Source: Phycisphaerales bacterium
GTDB taxonomy: Bacteria; Planctomycetota; Phycisphaerae; SM23-33
Direction of reading: 5' to 3'
DNA: 5,011 nucleotides
Assembly: GCA_003171235.1 (NCBI GenBank)
Contig: PMYM01000126.1
Span: 9,535-14,545, forward strand
The position numbers and the translations under genes were made by a program. Of this stretch, positions 1 to 4,885 are shown one piece after another. Each line of letters opens with the position of its first letter. Positions within the stretch are counted from its first letter, which is position 1. The notes beneath the pieces are model-generated. The model worked only from the letters and a program-made list of their open reading frames with translations. It did no database searches and had not been told where the DNA came from.

Positions 1-129
1 ACTTCGCCAAGGCTTCGTAGGCCAAGGAAGACGCGCCTGCCATGACACCCAGCCATAGACGTGCTCACGCAGAGGTGGCCCGATCACCGCGCCGTCAAAG
101 ACCGCTGTCGAAAACCGCCTCTGGCGAAA

Positions 130-159
130 GCGGCGCCGGGCGCGTAGAATCGGCGCCGC
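130..159. repeat. GC-rich hairpin in operon leader
   Basis: The perfect 9-bp arms GCGGCGCCG (130-138) and CGGCGCCGC (151-159) enclose a 12-nt loop. The structure would be very stable as RNA or as a DNA cruciform. It has no T-tract, so it does not look like an intrinsic terminator for an upstream gene. Its role is unknown. Confidence 0.55.
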
Positions 160-220
160 GGCGAGTGAGGGTGGGTGTTGGGCTGGCGCGTCTGGGCGCC
201 GGCCAGTTGGCCGCGGCCTT

Positions 221-274
221 GGTGGCCCGGGCTTTCCAGCCCGTGCGTGCACAGCCTGGAAAGGCTGTGCCACC
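221..274. repeat. Double-hairpin interspersed repeat, copy A
   Basis: This is a 54-bp element bounded by GGTGGC and GCCACC, made of two back-to-back hairpins. The right one has a perfect 8-bp stem, GCACAGCC/GGCTGTGC, around the loop TGGAAA (249-270). The left one has the core stem CGGGC/GCCCG around TTTCCA, with a mismatch further out. Related copies lie at 4454-4505 and 4909-4960. This copy ends 20 nt before the Shine-Dalgarno of the solute-binding protein gene, so it is probably transcribed in the operon's 5' leader. It resembles REP/BIME-type palindromic repeats in architecture, but I cannot assign it to a named family. Confidence 0.85.
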
Positions 275-294
275 GCGCGGCATGGGTGACGGCC

Positions 295-300
295 AGGAGG
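295..300 (+). promoter_or_regulatory. Shine-Dalgarno AGGAGG for solute-binding protein
   Basis: A perfect AGGAGG lies 8 nt before the ATG at 309. It settles the start of the first operon gene, because the upstream in-frame ATG at 42 has no comparable site and the lipoprotein signal peptide begins directly at 309. Confidence 0.9.
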
Positions 301-308
301 TCGCCCGG

Positions 309-1643
309 ATGAGTGGGTGGCGCATGTTTTGGCGAATTCTGCTGGCGGCGGCGCTGGCCGCGAGCGCGGTTTCCTGCCGCAGCCGCAGCGCCGACAGCGG
401 CAAGACCATCCTCACCTACACCCGCTGGGGCGACCCGGCGGAGGTGGAATCCACCCGCGAACTCATCGCCCAGTTCCAGGCCGAAAACCCCGACATTGTC
501 GTGCGCGTGGACGTGGTCAGTTGGCAGCAGTACTGGCAGAAGATGAAGACGGCCACAGTCACCGGTTCGGCCCAGGACGTCTGGCTGATGAGCCCCTCCT
601 ATGTCGAGCAGTACGCCTCGGCCGGGCACCTGATGGACCTGATGAGCTTCATCCAGGCGGAGGAGGACTTCAAGGAAAGCGATTACTTCCCCCACGCCTT
701 CGACTGCTTCTGCTATACCGGCCAGGGCGACCAGATGCGCCCGGCGACTTTCGGCCAGGGCAAGCTCTACGCCTTCACCCGCGACTACAACACCGCCGCC
801 CTGTTCTACAACCGCGACCACTTCGACGCCATCGGCCTGGCCTACCCCACCGCCGACTGGACCTGGGACGACCTGGTCGCCGCCGCCAAGAAACTCACCC
901 TCGACTTCGACGGCGACGGCATCATCGACCAGTGGGGCTACGGCGGGCTCAACTACGACAGCTTCAGCCGCCTCATCGGCGGCCTGCCCATGGACGTGGA
1001 GAATCGCCGCAGCACCTTCTCTTCCGAACTTTGGCTTAAAGGCATGAACTTCTGCCGCGATCTGATCTTCAAGTACAAGGTCCACAGCCCGCTGGTGTCG
1101 CAGATAGACGAGACCGAGAGTTTCACCACCGGCAAGATCTCCATGACCGTGGCCGGCGTCTGGAACATCCGCAGTTACAACCGGGCAGAGTTCAAGTGGG
1201 ACATCGCCCCCGTGCCGGTGGACATGCCCGGGCGGCAGAGGTGGGCGATGGGCAGCGGCATGGGCCACTCCATCTACGCCCGCACCAAGCACCCCCAGGA
1301 AGCCTGGCGGCTGGTGAGATTCCTTAGCGGCAAGGAAGGCCAGGCGGCCCTGGCCCGCTCGGGCACCAGCGTGCCGGTGCTCAAGAGTGCGGCCCTCAGC
1401 GACGACTTCCTGGCCGGGCTGGACCAGCCGCCCAAATCCAGCTACCACGTCATATTCGACAGCTTCGATGGGCCCGCTTCGCCCCAGACCGACACCAAAG
1501 GCTTCCTGGAATACCGCCGAATACAAGTCGACACCGTCAATGAGATCTGGAACAACACCGTCAGCGTGGAGGAAGGCTGCCGGCGGATCGACGAGAAGAC
1601 CAACGCCGTCCTGGCCGAGCAGTACCCCGGGAGCAGGCCATGA
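309..1643 (+). CDS. ABC transporter solute-binding lipoprotein, sugar type (SBP family 1)
   Basis: This 444-residue extracytoplasmic binding protein would capture a carbohydrate or similar solute and hand it to the two permeases encoded next. Residues 1-22 form a signal peptide (Arg-containing N-terminus, hydrophobic LLAAALAASA core) ending in the lipobox-like AVSC, which makes Cys23 the likely lipidated residue. The mature protein has family-1 hallmarks: an N-terminal lobe opening with TILTYTRWGDPAEVE (33-47), the segment NTAALFYNRDHFD (161-173) followed by YPTADWTWDDLVAAAKKLT (179-197), and SFTTGKISMTVAGVW (271-285) leading into HPQEAWRLVRFLSGKEGQ (328-345). A DxDGDGxxD loop (199-207) resembles a calcium-binding loop. 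The length is normal for the family. The start at 309 is fixed by the signal peptide and AGGAGG. The stop overlaps the next start (ATGA). The family is certain. The substrate is unknown, and a sugar is inferred only from the family and the permease types. Confidence 0.95.
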   Translation: MSGWRMFWRILLAAALAASAVSCRSRSADSGKTILTYTRWGDPAEVESTRELIAQFQAENPDIVVRVDVVSWQQYWQKMKTATVTGSAQDVWLMSPSYVEQYASAGHLMDLMSFIQAEEDFKESDYFPHAFDCFCYTGQGDQMRPATFGQGKLYAFTRDYNTAALFYNRDHFDAIGLAYPTADWTWDDLVAAAKKLTLDFDGDGIIDQWGYGGLNYDSFSRLIGGLPMDVENRRSTFSSELWLKGMNFCRDLIFKYKVHSPLVSQIDETESFTTGKISMTVAGVWNIRSYNRAEFKWDIAPVPVDMPGRQRWAMGSGMGHSIYARTKHPQEAWRLVRFLSGKEGQAALARSGTSVPVLKSAALSDDFLAGLDQPPKSSYHVIFDSFDGPASPQTDTKGFLEYRRIQVDTVNEIWNNTVSVEEGCRRIDEKTNAVLAEQYPGSRP

Positions 1644-2578
1644 AGCGTCTCCGCGGCGGCCCGGAATGCTCCCGCAGCGGCTACCTCTTCCTGCTGCCAA
1701 ACTTCACGGGCTTCCTGCTGTTCGTGCTGCTGCCGGTGCTGGCCTCGCTGGCCCTCTCCTTCTGCCGCTGGGAAATCCTCAAGGATAACACCCCCACCTT
1801 CATCGGCCTGGCCAACTTCAGGAAGCTGCTGACCAGCGAAGACTTCTGGTACCACACCTACAACACCATGTTCCTCATGCTGGGCATACCCGTGGGCATG
1901 ATGCTCAGCCTGGCCCTGGCCCTGCTGCTCAACCGCAGCATCCGGGGCATAAAGTTGTTCCGCATGGTTTACTTCCTGCCGACGGTGACGGCCGGGGTAG
2001 CCCTGCTGGTCCTGTGGATGTGGATTTACGAGCCGCTCTACGGGTTGCTCAACTGCACCCTGGGGCAGTTCGGCGTCGAGGGGCCCAACTGGCTGCGCGG
2101 CGGGTTCAGGCTGGAATTCCTGAGTTGGTTCGGGATGGACCCCCAGTGCTACTGGTCCAAACCGGCCCTGATGCTCATGGGCATCTGGACGGGCGTGGGC
2201 GGCTACAACATGATTCTCTACCTGGCGGCCCTGCACACCGTCAACCCGCAGCTTTACGAAGCCGCCCAGGTTGACGGCGCCACCCGCTGGCAGAAGTTCC
2301 GCTACATCACCTGGCCGATGCTGGCGCCGGCCACCTTCTTCATCTTCATCATGAGCCTGATCGACGGCTTCCAGGGCGGTTTCGAGTCCGCCTACGTGAT
2401 GACCCTGGGCGGCCCGGCCGGTTCCAGCACCACCATCTCATTCCAGATCTTCAACGAACTGTTCGAGAACGACCGGGCGGGCTACGCCTCGGCCATCGCC
2501 TGGTTTTTGTTCCTGATCGTATTCGTGCTGACCCTGATAAGCTGGCGGTACGGCGGCAAGGTGGTGCACCATGATTGA
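1640..2578 (+). CDS. ABC transporter permease, MalF/UgpA type
   Basis: This 312-residue inner-membrane subunit forms half of the transport channel. Six membrane segments can be read at about residues 15-43, 75-97, 106-130, 174-199, 229-246 and 283-302. The cytoplasmic coupling motif that docks on the ATPase is clear: EAAQVDG at 207-213, followed by the distal part of the motif with WP (225-226) in place of the usual LP. Other family signatures are FIGLANFRKLL (54-64) and the loop EPLYGLLN (131-138). The loop after YGLLN, about 139-173, is somewhat longer than in compact relatives and is predicted periplasmic. Length is typical of UgpA-like proteins, without the very large periplasmic domain of E. 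coli MalF. The ATG overlaps the preceding stop by 4 nt, and the next gene starts inside this one, which points to translational coupling within one operon. Confidence 0.96.
   Translation: MKRLRGGPECSRSGYLFLLPNFTGFLLFVLLPVLASLALSFCRWEILKDNTPTFIGLANFRKLLTSEDFWYHTYNTMFLMLGIPVGMMLSLALALLLNRSIRGIKLFRMVYFLPTVTAGVALLVLWMWIYEPLYGLLNCTLGQFGVEGPNWLRGGFRLEFLSWFGMDPQCYWSKPALMLMGIWTGVGGYNMILYLAALHTVNPQLYEAAQVDGATRWQKFRYITWPMLAPATFFIFIMSLIDGFQGGFESAYVMTLGGPAGSSTTISFQIFNELFENDRAGYASAIAWFLFLIVFVLTLISWRYGGKVVHHD
2558..2564 (+). promoter_or_regulatory. Shine-Dalgarno-like AAGGTGG inside upstream permease gene
   Basis: AAGGTGG lies 6 nt before the ATG at 2571, within the last codons of the MalF-type gene. It supports 2571 as the start of the MalG-type gene despite the 8-nt overlap with the upstream reading frame. 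Confidence 0.65.
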
Positions 2579-3827
2579 ACGCCCCCTGCGGCCGGAGATT
2601 CGCTTCCGCGAGGCGCGGCGGGCGTTCCGCCGGGGGCTGCTGTACCTGGTGCTGTCGGCCATCGGGCTGGTGATGGTGCTGCCGTTCCTGTGGATGCTGT
2701 CCACCTCGCTCAAGACCGGCAAGGGGGCGGTGCAGGTTCCCCCGCAGTGGATTCCCCGCAGCAGCGCCACCCTGGCCCAGTACAAGGGCCAGAGCGTGCC
2801 GGTGCGGCTGCTCAAGAAGGAGTGCCTCGTCCGCCGGCTGGATGACGGCCAGGAAGCGACCGTCTACGCCCAGGCCGTGCACACCGACAAGCCGCTGTGG
2901 GGCCCGCCCGTCGTCACGGCGGCCATCCCGACCGACCAGGGCGGGTACGTCCGCGTGCCGGTGGAGGTGCTGGGCTCCACCGCCCGCGTGCGCATCCTGC
3001 AGGAGGGGCCGGACCTTGAAAAGGTGGTGGACCTGCCCGGCCAGGACATCTACGAAAAGTCCTGGGTCAGCCTGCAATGGTCCAACTATCCCGAAACCTG
3101 GAGGAAATTGCCTTTCGGGCGGAGCTACATCAACACCCTGATAATCTCGTTGTCGATAACGCTGGGGCAGGTGCTGACCTGTTCGCTGGCGGCCTTTGCC
3201 TTCGCCCGCCTGAGATTCCCCGGGCGCGACAAGCTGTTCCTGGGCTACCTGGCCACCATGATGATCCCCGGGGCGGTGACGCTCATCCCGGTGTACGTCA
3301 TGTTCGTGAAGATACCCGATCTGTTCAACTACGCCTTCCACACGCAGTACTTCACCACCGACCTGTACTTCCTGGGCAAGTACTACGTCGGGCGGCTGAT
3401 CGGCGGCAATTCGTATTTCGCCCTGATCGCACCGGGGCTGTTCAGCGCCTACGGCACCTTCATGCTGCGGCAGTTCTTCATGAACCTGCCGCGCGGGCTG
3501 GAAGACGCCGCCCGCATCGACGGCTGCGGCAACCTGCGCATCTACTGGCACGTGACCCTGCCCCTGTCGCGCGTGGCCCTGGCCACCCTGGCCACCTTCA
3601 CCTTCATGGGGGCCTGGAAAAGTTTCATGTGGCCGCTGCTGATCCTCAACACCGAGGAGCTGCTGCCGCTGCAGGTGCTGCTGCAGCGGTTCCAGGGCCA
3701 GCACGGCTCGGAGTATCACCTGCTGATGGCCGGCTCGATGATCGTGCTCTTGCCGCTGCTGGCGGTGTTCCTGCTGGCCCAGCGGTATTTCATCCGGGGA
3801 ATACAGCTCGGAGCTATTAAGGGTTGA
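2571..3827 (+). CDS. ABC transporter permease, MalG/UgpE type, with two periplasmic insertions
   Basis: This is the second channel-forming subunit, at 418 residues against roughly 270-300 for typical MalG-type proteins. Membrane segments are near residues 22-46, 186-212, 222-247, 282-304, 335-358 and 384-405. The coupling motif is EDAARIDG (311-318), continuing to VTLP (328-331). Asp312 sits where the EAA motif usually has Glu. Standard signatures flank an extra block: VPPQWIP (56-62) is normally followed within about 25 residues by a segment like LPFGRSYINTLIIS (180-193), but here roughly 100 residues intervene (about 64-165). The block looks beta-rich and has no hydrophobic helix. A second extra stretch of about 30 residues (252-281), rich in Tyr and Phe, precedes membrane segment 4. 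Both map to the periplasmic side, where the binding protein docks. The start overlaps the upstream gene by 8 nt and has AAGGTGG at 2558-2564. The permease identity is firm. The role of the insertions is inference. Confidence 0.95.
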   Translation: MIERPLRPEIRFREARRAFRRGLLYLVLSAIGLVMVLPFLWMLSTSLKTGKGAVQVPPQWIPRSSATLAQYKGQSVPVRLLKKECLVRRLDDGQEATVYAQAVHTDKPLWGPPVVTAAIPTDQGGYVRVPVEVLGSTARVRILQEGPDLEKVVDLPGQDIYEKSWVSLQWSNYPETWRKLPFGRSYINTLIISLSITLGQVLTCSLAAFAFARLRFPGRDKLFLGYLATMMIPGAVTLIPVYVMFVKIPDLFNYAFHTQYFTTDLYFLGKYYVGRLIGGNSYFALIAPGLFSAYGTFMLRQFFMNLPRGLEDAARIDGCGNLRIYWHVTLPLSRVALATLATFTFMGAWKSFMWPLLILNTEELLPLQVLLQRFQGQHGSEYHLLMAGSMIVLLPLLAVFLLAQRYFIRGIQLGAIKG

Positions 3828-3838
3828 CCCAGCACCCG

Positions 3839-3952
3839 GTAGGGCGTGCGGCTTAGCCGCGCCAGCGGCGCGTTGCAGGCGCAATCCCTTCGCCAAAGTT
3901 CTTCCCCCTATTCCGCATTGCGCGTGCAACCCGTACAAGGGGAACGCCCTAC
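3839..3952. repeat. 114-bp inverted-repeat element just after the operon
   Basis: The outer arms GTAGGGCGT (3839-3847) and ACGCCCTAC (3944-3952) are perfect 9-bp complements. Inside are a second pair of 14-nt arms with one mismatch (3872-3885 with 3917-3930) and two small perfect hairpins, GCGGC-TTA-GCCGC (3848-3860) and GCGCC-AGC-GGCGC (3859-3871), which overlap by two bases and so cannot both form fully. The element begins 11 nt after the operon stop codon. It could be a MITE-like or REP-like element, or could work as a 3' mRNA stabiliser or transcription end. There is no T-tract, and I see no target-site duplication at its edges. Confidence 0.75.
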
Positions 3953-4028
3953 GGACTGGCCAAGCCCCCAAGACCCGAAGATGTGAGCCAGGGCAATACC
4001 GGGCAAGTCAGCGTTCACGACAGGCCAA

Positions 4029-4041
4029 GGCCCGAAGGGCC
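4029..4041. repeat. Small hairpin GGCCC-GAA-GGGCC
   Basis: A perfect 5-bp stem (4029-4033 with 4037-4041) encloses a 3-nt GAA loop. It is directly followed by AAAAGATGT and the larger hairpin at 4049-4105, so it is probably part of the same repeat unit. Confidence 0.5.
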
Positions 4042-4048
4042 AAAAGAT

Positions 4049-4105
4049 GTTAGCCGGGGGTGCAGCGGCCGAAGCGATTGCGCCGGCCGCGAAACCCCCG
4101 GTAAC
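4049..4105. repeat. Long hairpin with CCGGGGGT/ACCCCCGG stem
   Basis: The perfect 8-bp arms 4054-4061 and 4094-4101 are extended outward by GTTA (4049-4052) and TAAC (4102-4105), past one bulged G. Inside, GCGGCC (4065-4070) pairs with GGCCGC (4085-4090). The result is a long nested stem-loop. It is followed 15 nt after the inner stem by the first copy of the 63-bp direct repeat. Confidence 0.7.
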
Positions 4106-4116
4106 GGCCCCCCGCA

Positions 4117-4179
4117 AACCAGAGGCAGTGCCCCGACCGGCCTGGAGGTTTCGATCTGGCCTGCCGATGGCATGGTTTT
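4117..4179. repeat. 63-bp direct repeat, copy 1
   Basis: This copy begins AACCAGAGGCAGTGCCCCGA and matches 4301-4362 at 57 of 63 aligned columns, with the first 26 bases identical, counted by eye. The copies start 184 bp apart in the same orientation. There is no coding potential that I trust. Confidence 0.85.
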
Positions 4180-4191
4180 GTGTCTCATGAC

Positions 4192-4203
4192 CCGCTTTAG
4201 CGG
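4192..4203. repeat. Small hairpin CCGCT-TT-AGCGG
   Basis: A perfect 5-bp stem with a 2-nt loop sits between the two direct repeat copies. On its own it is weak, but it belongs to the dense hairpin cluster. Confidence 0.4.
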
Positions 4204-4257
4204 ATGCGGCCGGCCCTGGAACAACAGTCCCCACCGGCTGTTTCTTCCGTTAACAGG

Positions 4258-4276
4258 CCCCCGCTTCCAGCGGGGG
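4258..4276. repeat. Perfect 8-bp stem hairpin with TCC loop
   Basis: CCCCCGCT (4258-4265) and AGCGGGGG (4269-4276) form a perfect stem around TCC. It is followed by TAAAGCGG and, 24 nt after the stem, by the second direct repeat copy. This mirrors the order seen at 4049-4179. No T-tract follows on either strand, so it is not a standard intrinsic terminator. Confidence 0.7.
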
Positions 4277-4300
4277 TAAAGCGGTGCGGTTCCCTGCGCC

Positions 4301-4362
4301 AACCAGAGGCAGTGCCCCGACCGGCCGAGGGGTTTGATCTGGCCTGCCGATGGCGTGATTTT
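4301..4362. repeat. 63-bp direct repeat, copy 2
   Basis: This is the partner of 4117-4179. It shares the first 26 bases exactly and the internal blocks GATCTGGCCTGCCGATGGC, with five substitutions and a 1-base gap. Like copy 1 it follows a hairpin with a five-C/five-G stem. Confidence 0.85.
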
Positions 4363-4453
4363 CTGCGAGAGGCCCGGCACGCCGCGCCAGCGCGAGCCAG
4401 ATCAATTCCGCGCGCAGGCCCAGCCGCTCGCTCTGTGAATCCCAAGGTCCGCG

Positions 4454-4505
4454 GGTGGCACAGGTTTTTAACCTGTGCCTGCACAGCTTGAAAAGCCCTG
4501 CCACG
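4454..4505. repeat. Double-hairpin interspersed repeat, copy B
   Basis: This 52-bp element opens with GGTGGC and ends GCCACG. Its left hairpin is the strongest of the three copies, with a perfect 10-bp stem GGCACAGGTT/AACCTGTGCC around TTT (4457-4479). Its right hairpin (about 4480-4502) is degraded by several mismatches. This copy lies between the direct repeats and the micro-protein gene, far from any start codon. Confidence 0.8.
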
Positions 4506-4569
4506 ACGGCCGCTCCGCCCCCGCCTTCCGTCCTTACGCCCCCGCCGGGGCCAAGAGCCTGGGCCCAAG

Positions 4570-4585
4570 CCGGATTGTCCGGTTT
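4570..4585 (+). terminator. Weak hairpin followed by TTTT
   Basis: CCGGA-TTG-TCCGG (4570-4582) is a perfect 5-bp hairpin running straight into TTTT. It has the shape of a minimal intrinsic terminator on the + strand. However, the stem is short, the T-run is only four bases, and no gene ends close upstream. I regard it as doubtful. Confidence 0.2.
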
Positions 4586-4730
4586 TCCCTTGCCACACCC
4601 CGAACTCCTCCCTTACACTCCCCTCTTGAATGGGGCATTGCAAGCGACTTTGCGTGCGCGAGCCGCGCGAAGCCCTGGATTTACCGAGACCCGAATTGCG
4701 AGAGCGGCCAAGCAGTCGCTCGCCCAACTT

Positions 4731-4752
4731 GGCTGGGGGTTGGGGGGGTAGG
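4731..4752 (+). other. G-rich tract, possible G-quadruplex
   Basis: Runs of 2, 5, 7 and 2 G are separated by two-base spacers (CT, TT, TA). The composition allows a two-tier quadruplex on the + strand, 62 nt before the small gene's start. There is no further evidence of function. Confidence 0.25.
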
Positions 4753-4801
4753 AGCCGCCAGTCAAAGTGTTGCGGAAGTTCATAGACCCTCTTTAAACGC
4801 G

Positions 4802-4808
4802 AAGGAGA
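4802..4808 (+). promoter_or_regulatory. Shine-Dalgarno AAGGAGA for micro-protein gene
   Basis: AAGGAGA lies 5 nt before the ATG at 4814, preceded by an AT-richer patch (TTTAAA at 4792-4797). It is the main evidence that translation starts at 4814 and not at the much earlier in-frame ATG at 4475. Confidence 0.8.
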
Positions 4809-4813
4809 CCGAG

Positions 4814-4885
4814 ATGGGTAAAGGCAACAACTCTCAGCGCAAGGAAGTCAAGAAGCCCAAGAAGAGCAAGGCCGCCAAGAAGTAA
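4814..4885 (+). CDS. 23-residue lysine-rich micro-protein (MGKGNNSQ-type)
   Basis: This tiny, strongly basic protein has nine Lys and one Arg in 23 residues. It begins MGKGNNSQRKE and ends in Lys-rich repeats (KKPKKSK, AAKK). There is no signal peptide or membrane segment, so it is likely cytoplasmic and disordered, possibly binding nucleic acid or the ribosome. That role is inference from charge alone. I recall short annotated proteins of the type M-x-KGNNSQ followed by a Lys/Pro tail in several bacteria, all without known function, but I cannot verify it here. The case for a real gene is the strong Shine-Dalgarno at correct spacing, a composition unlike the translations of the surrounding repeats, and an end at a structured boundary. 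It shares a frame with a 136-residue open frame from 4475, whose upstream part I reject. It stands apart from the transporter operon by almost 1 kb, so it is probably transcribed independently. Confidence 0.75.
   Translation: MGKGNNSQRKEVKKPKKSKAAKK

Larger units (their letters stand above)
1..308. other. Non-coding leader upstream of transporter operon
   Basis: I see no convincing gene here. An open frame runs in phase with the downstream gene from position 42, but it encodes Arg/Pro/Ala-rich sequence with no recognisable domain and passes through a repeat (221-274) that recurs in non-coding DNA elsewhere in the window. The stretch is rich in GC palindromes: 9-bp arms at 130-138 and 151-159, a perfect 10-bp palindrome GGCCGCGGCC at 209-218, and the double-hairpin repeat. 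No sigma-70 style promoter stands out. The operon promoter is probably in this stretch or just upstream of the window, but I cannot place it. Confidence 0.7.
3828..4813. other. Repeat-dense intergenic region without credible genes
   Basis: About 986 bp carry no reading frame that I accept. Open frames exist on both strands, but they are low-complexity Arg/Pro/Gly/Ala-rich translations that run across hairpins and repeats, with no ribosome binding sites or domains. Listed separately are the inverted-repeat element at 3839-3952, hairpins at 4029-4041, 4049-4105, 4192-4203 and 4258-4276, a direct repeat at 4117-4179 and 4301-4362, and a double-hairpin repeat at 4454-4505. The stretch from 4506 to 4801 is quieter. 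It has only a small hairpin followed by TTTT (4570-4585) and a G-rich tract (4731-4752). Confidence 0.75.

Noticed and set aside
42..308. An 89-residue N-terminal extension of the solute-binding protein
   Set aside because: The signal peptide and AGGAGG both place the start at 309. The extension is Arg/Ala-rich, has no domain and crosses repeat copy A.
84..1700. 538-residue open frame on the minus strand
   Set aside because: It lies antisense to the clear solute-binding protein gene, with low-complexity Gly/Val/Ala/His-rich translation. Long antisense frames are expected in GC-rich genes.
2760..3065. The permease insertion as an assembly artefact or inserted mobile element
   Set aside because: It stays in frame, keeps the same GC-rich codon use as its surroundings, has no terminal repeats, and is flanked by intact family motifs.
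2451..3971. 506-residue open frame on the minus strand
   Set aside because: It is antisense to the MalG-type permease and runs into the palindromic element. Its Gln/His/Gly/Arg-rich translation shows no family signature.
4362..4453. Minus-strand peptide resembling a degraded gene (RLGLRAELIWLALARRA)
   Set aside because: Only about 25 residues look protein-like, with no start, no recognisable family and repeats on both sides. It is too little to call a pseudogene.
4197..4727. 176-residue open frame on the minus strand in the repeat region
   Set aside because: It crosses a direct repeat and repeat copy B, is Arg/Gly/Ser-rich, and lacks a ribosome binding site or domain.
4770..4797. TTGCGG and TTTAAA as a -35/-10 promoter for the micro-protein gene
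   Set aside because: The predicted transcription start would fall inside the Shine-Dalgarno, leaving no usable leader. The match is weak.
4475..4813. Upstream in-frame part of a 136-residue frame ending with the micro-protein
   Set aside because: It begins inside repeat copy B and has no ribosome binding site, while a strong one precedes 4814. The upstream composition is unlike the micro-protein.
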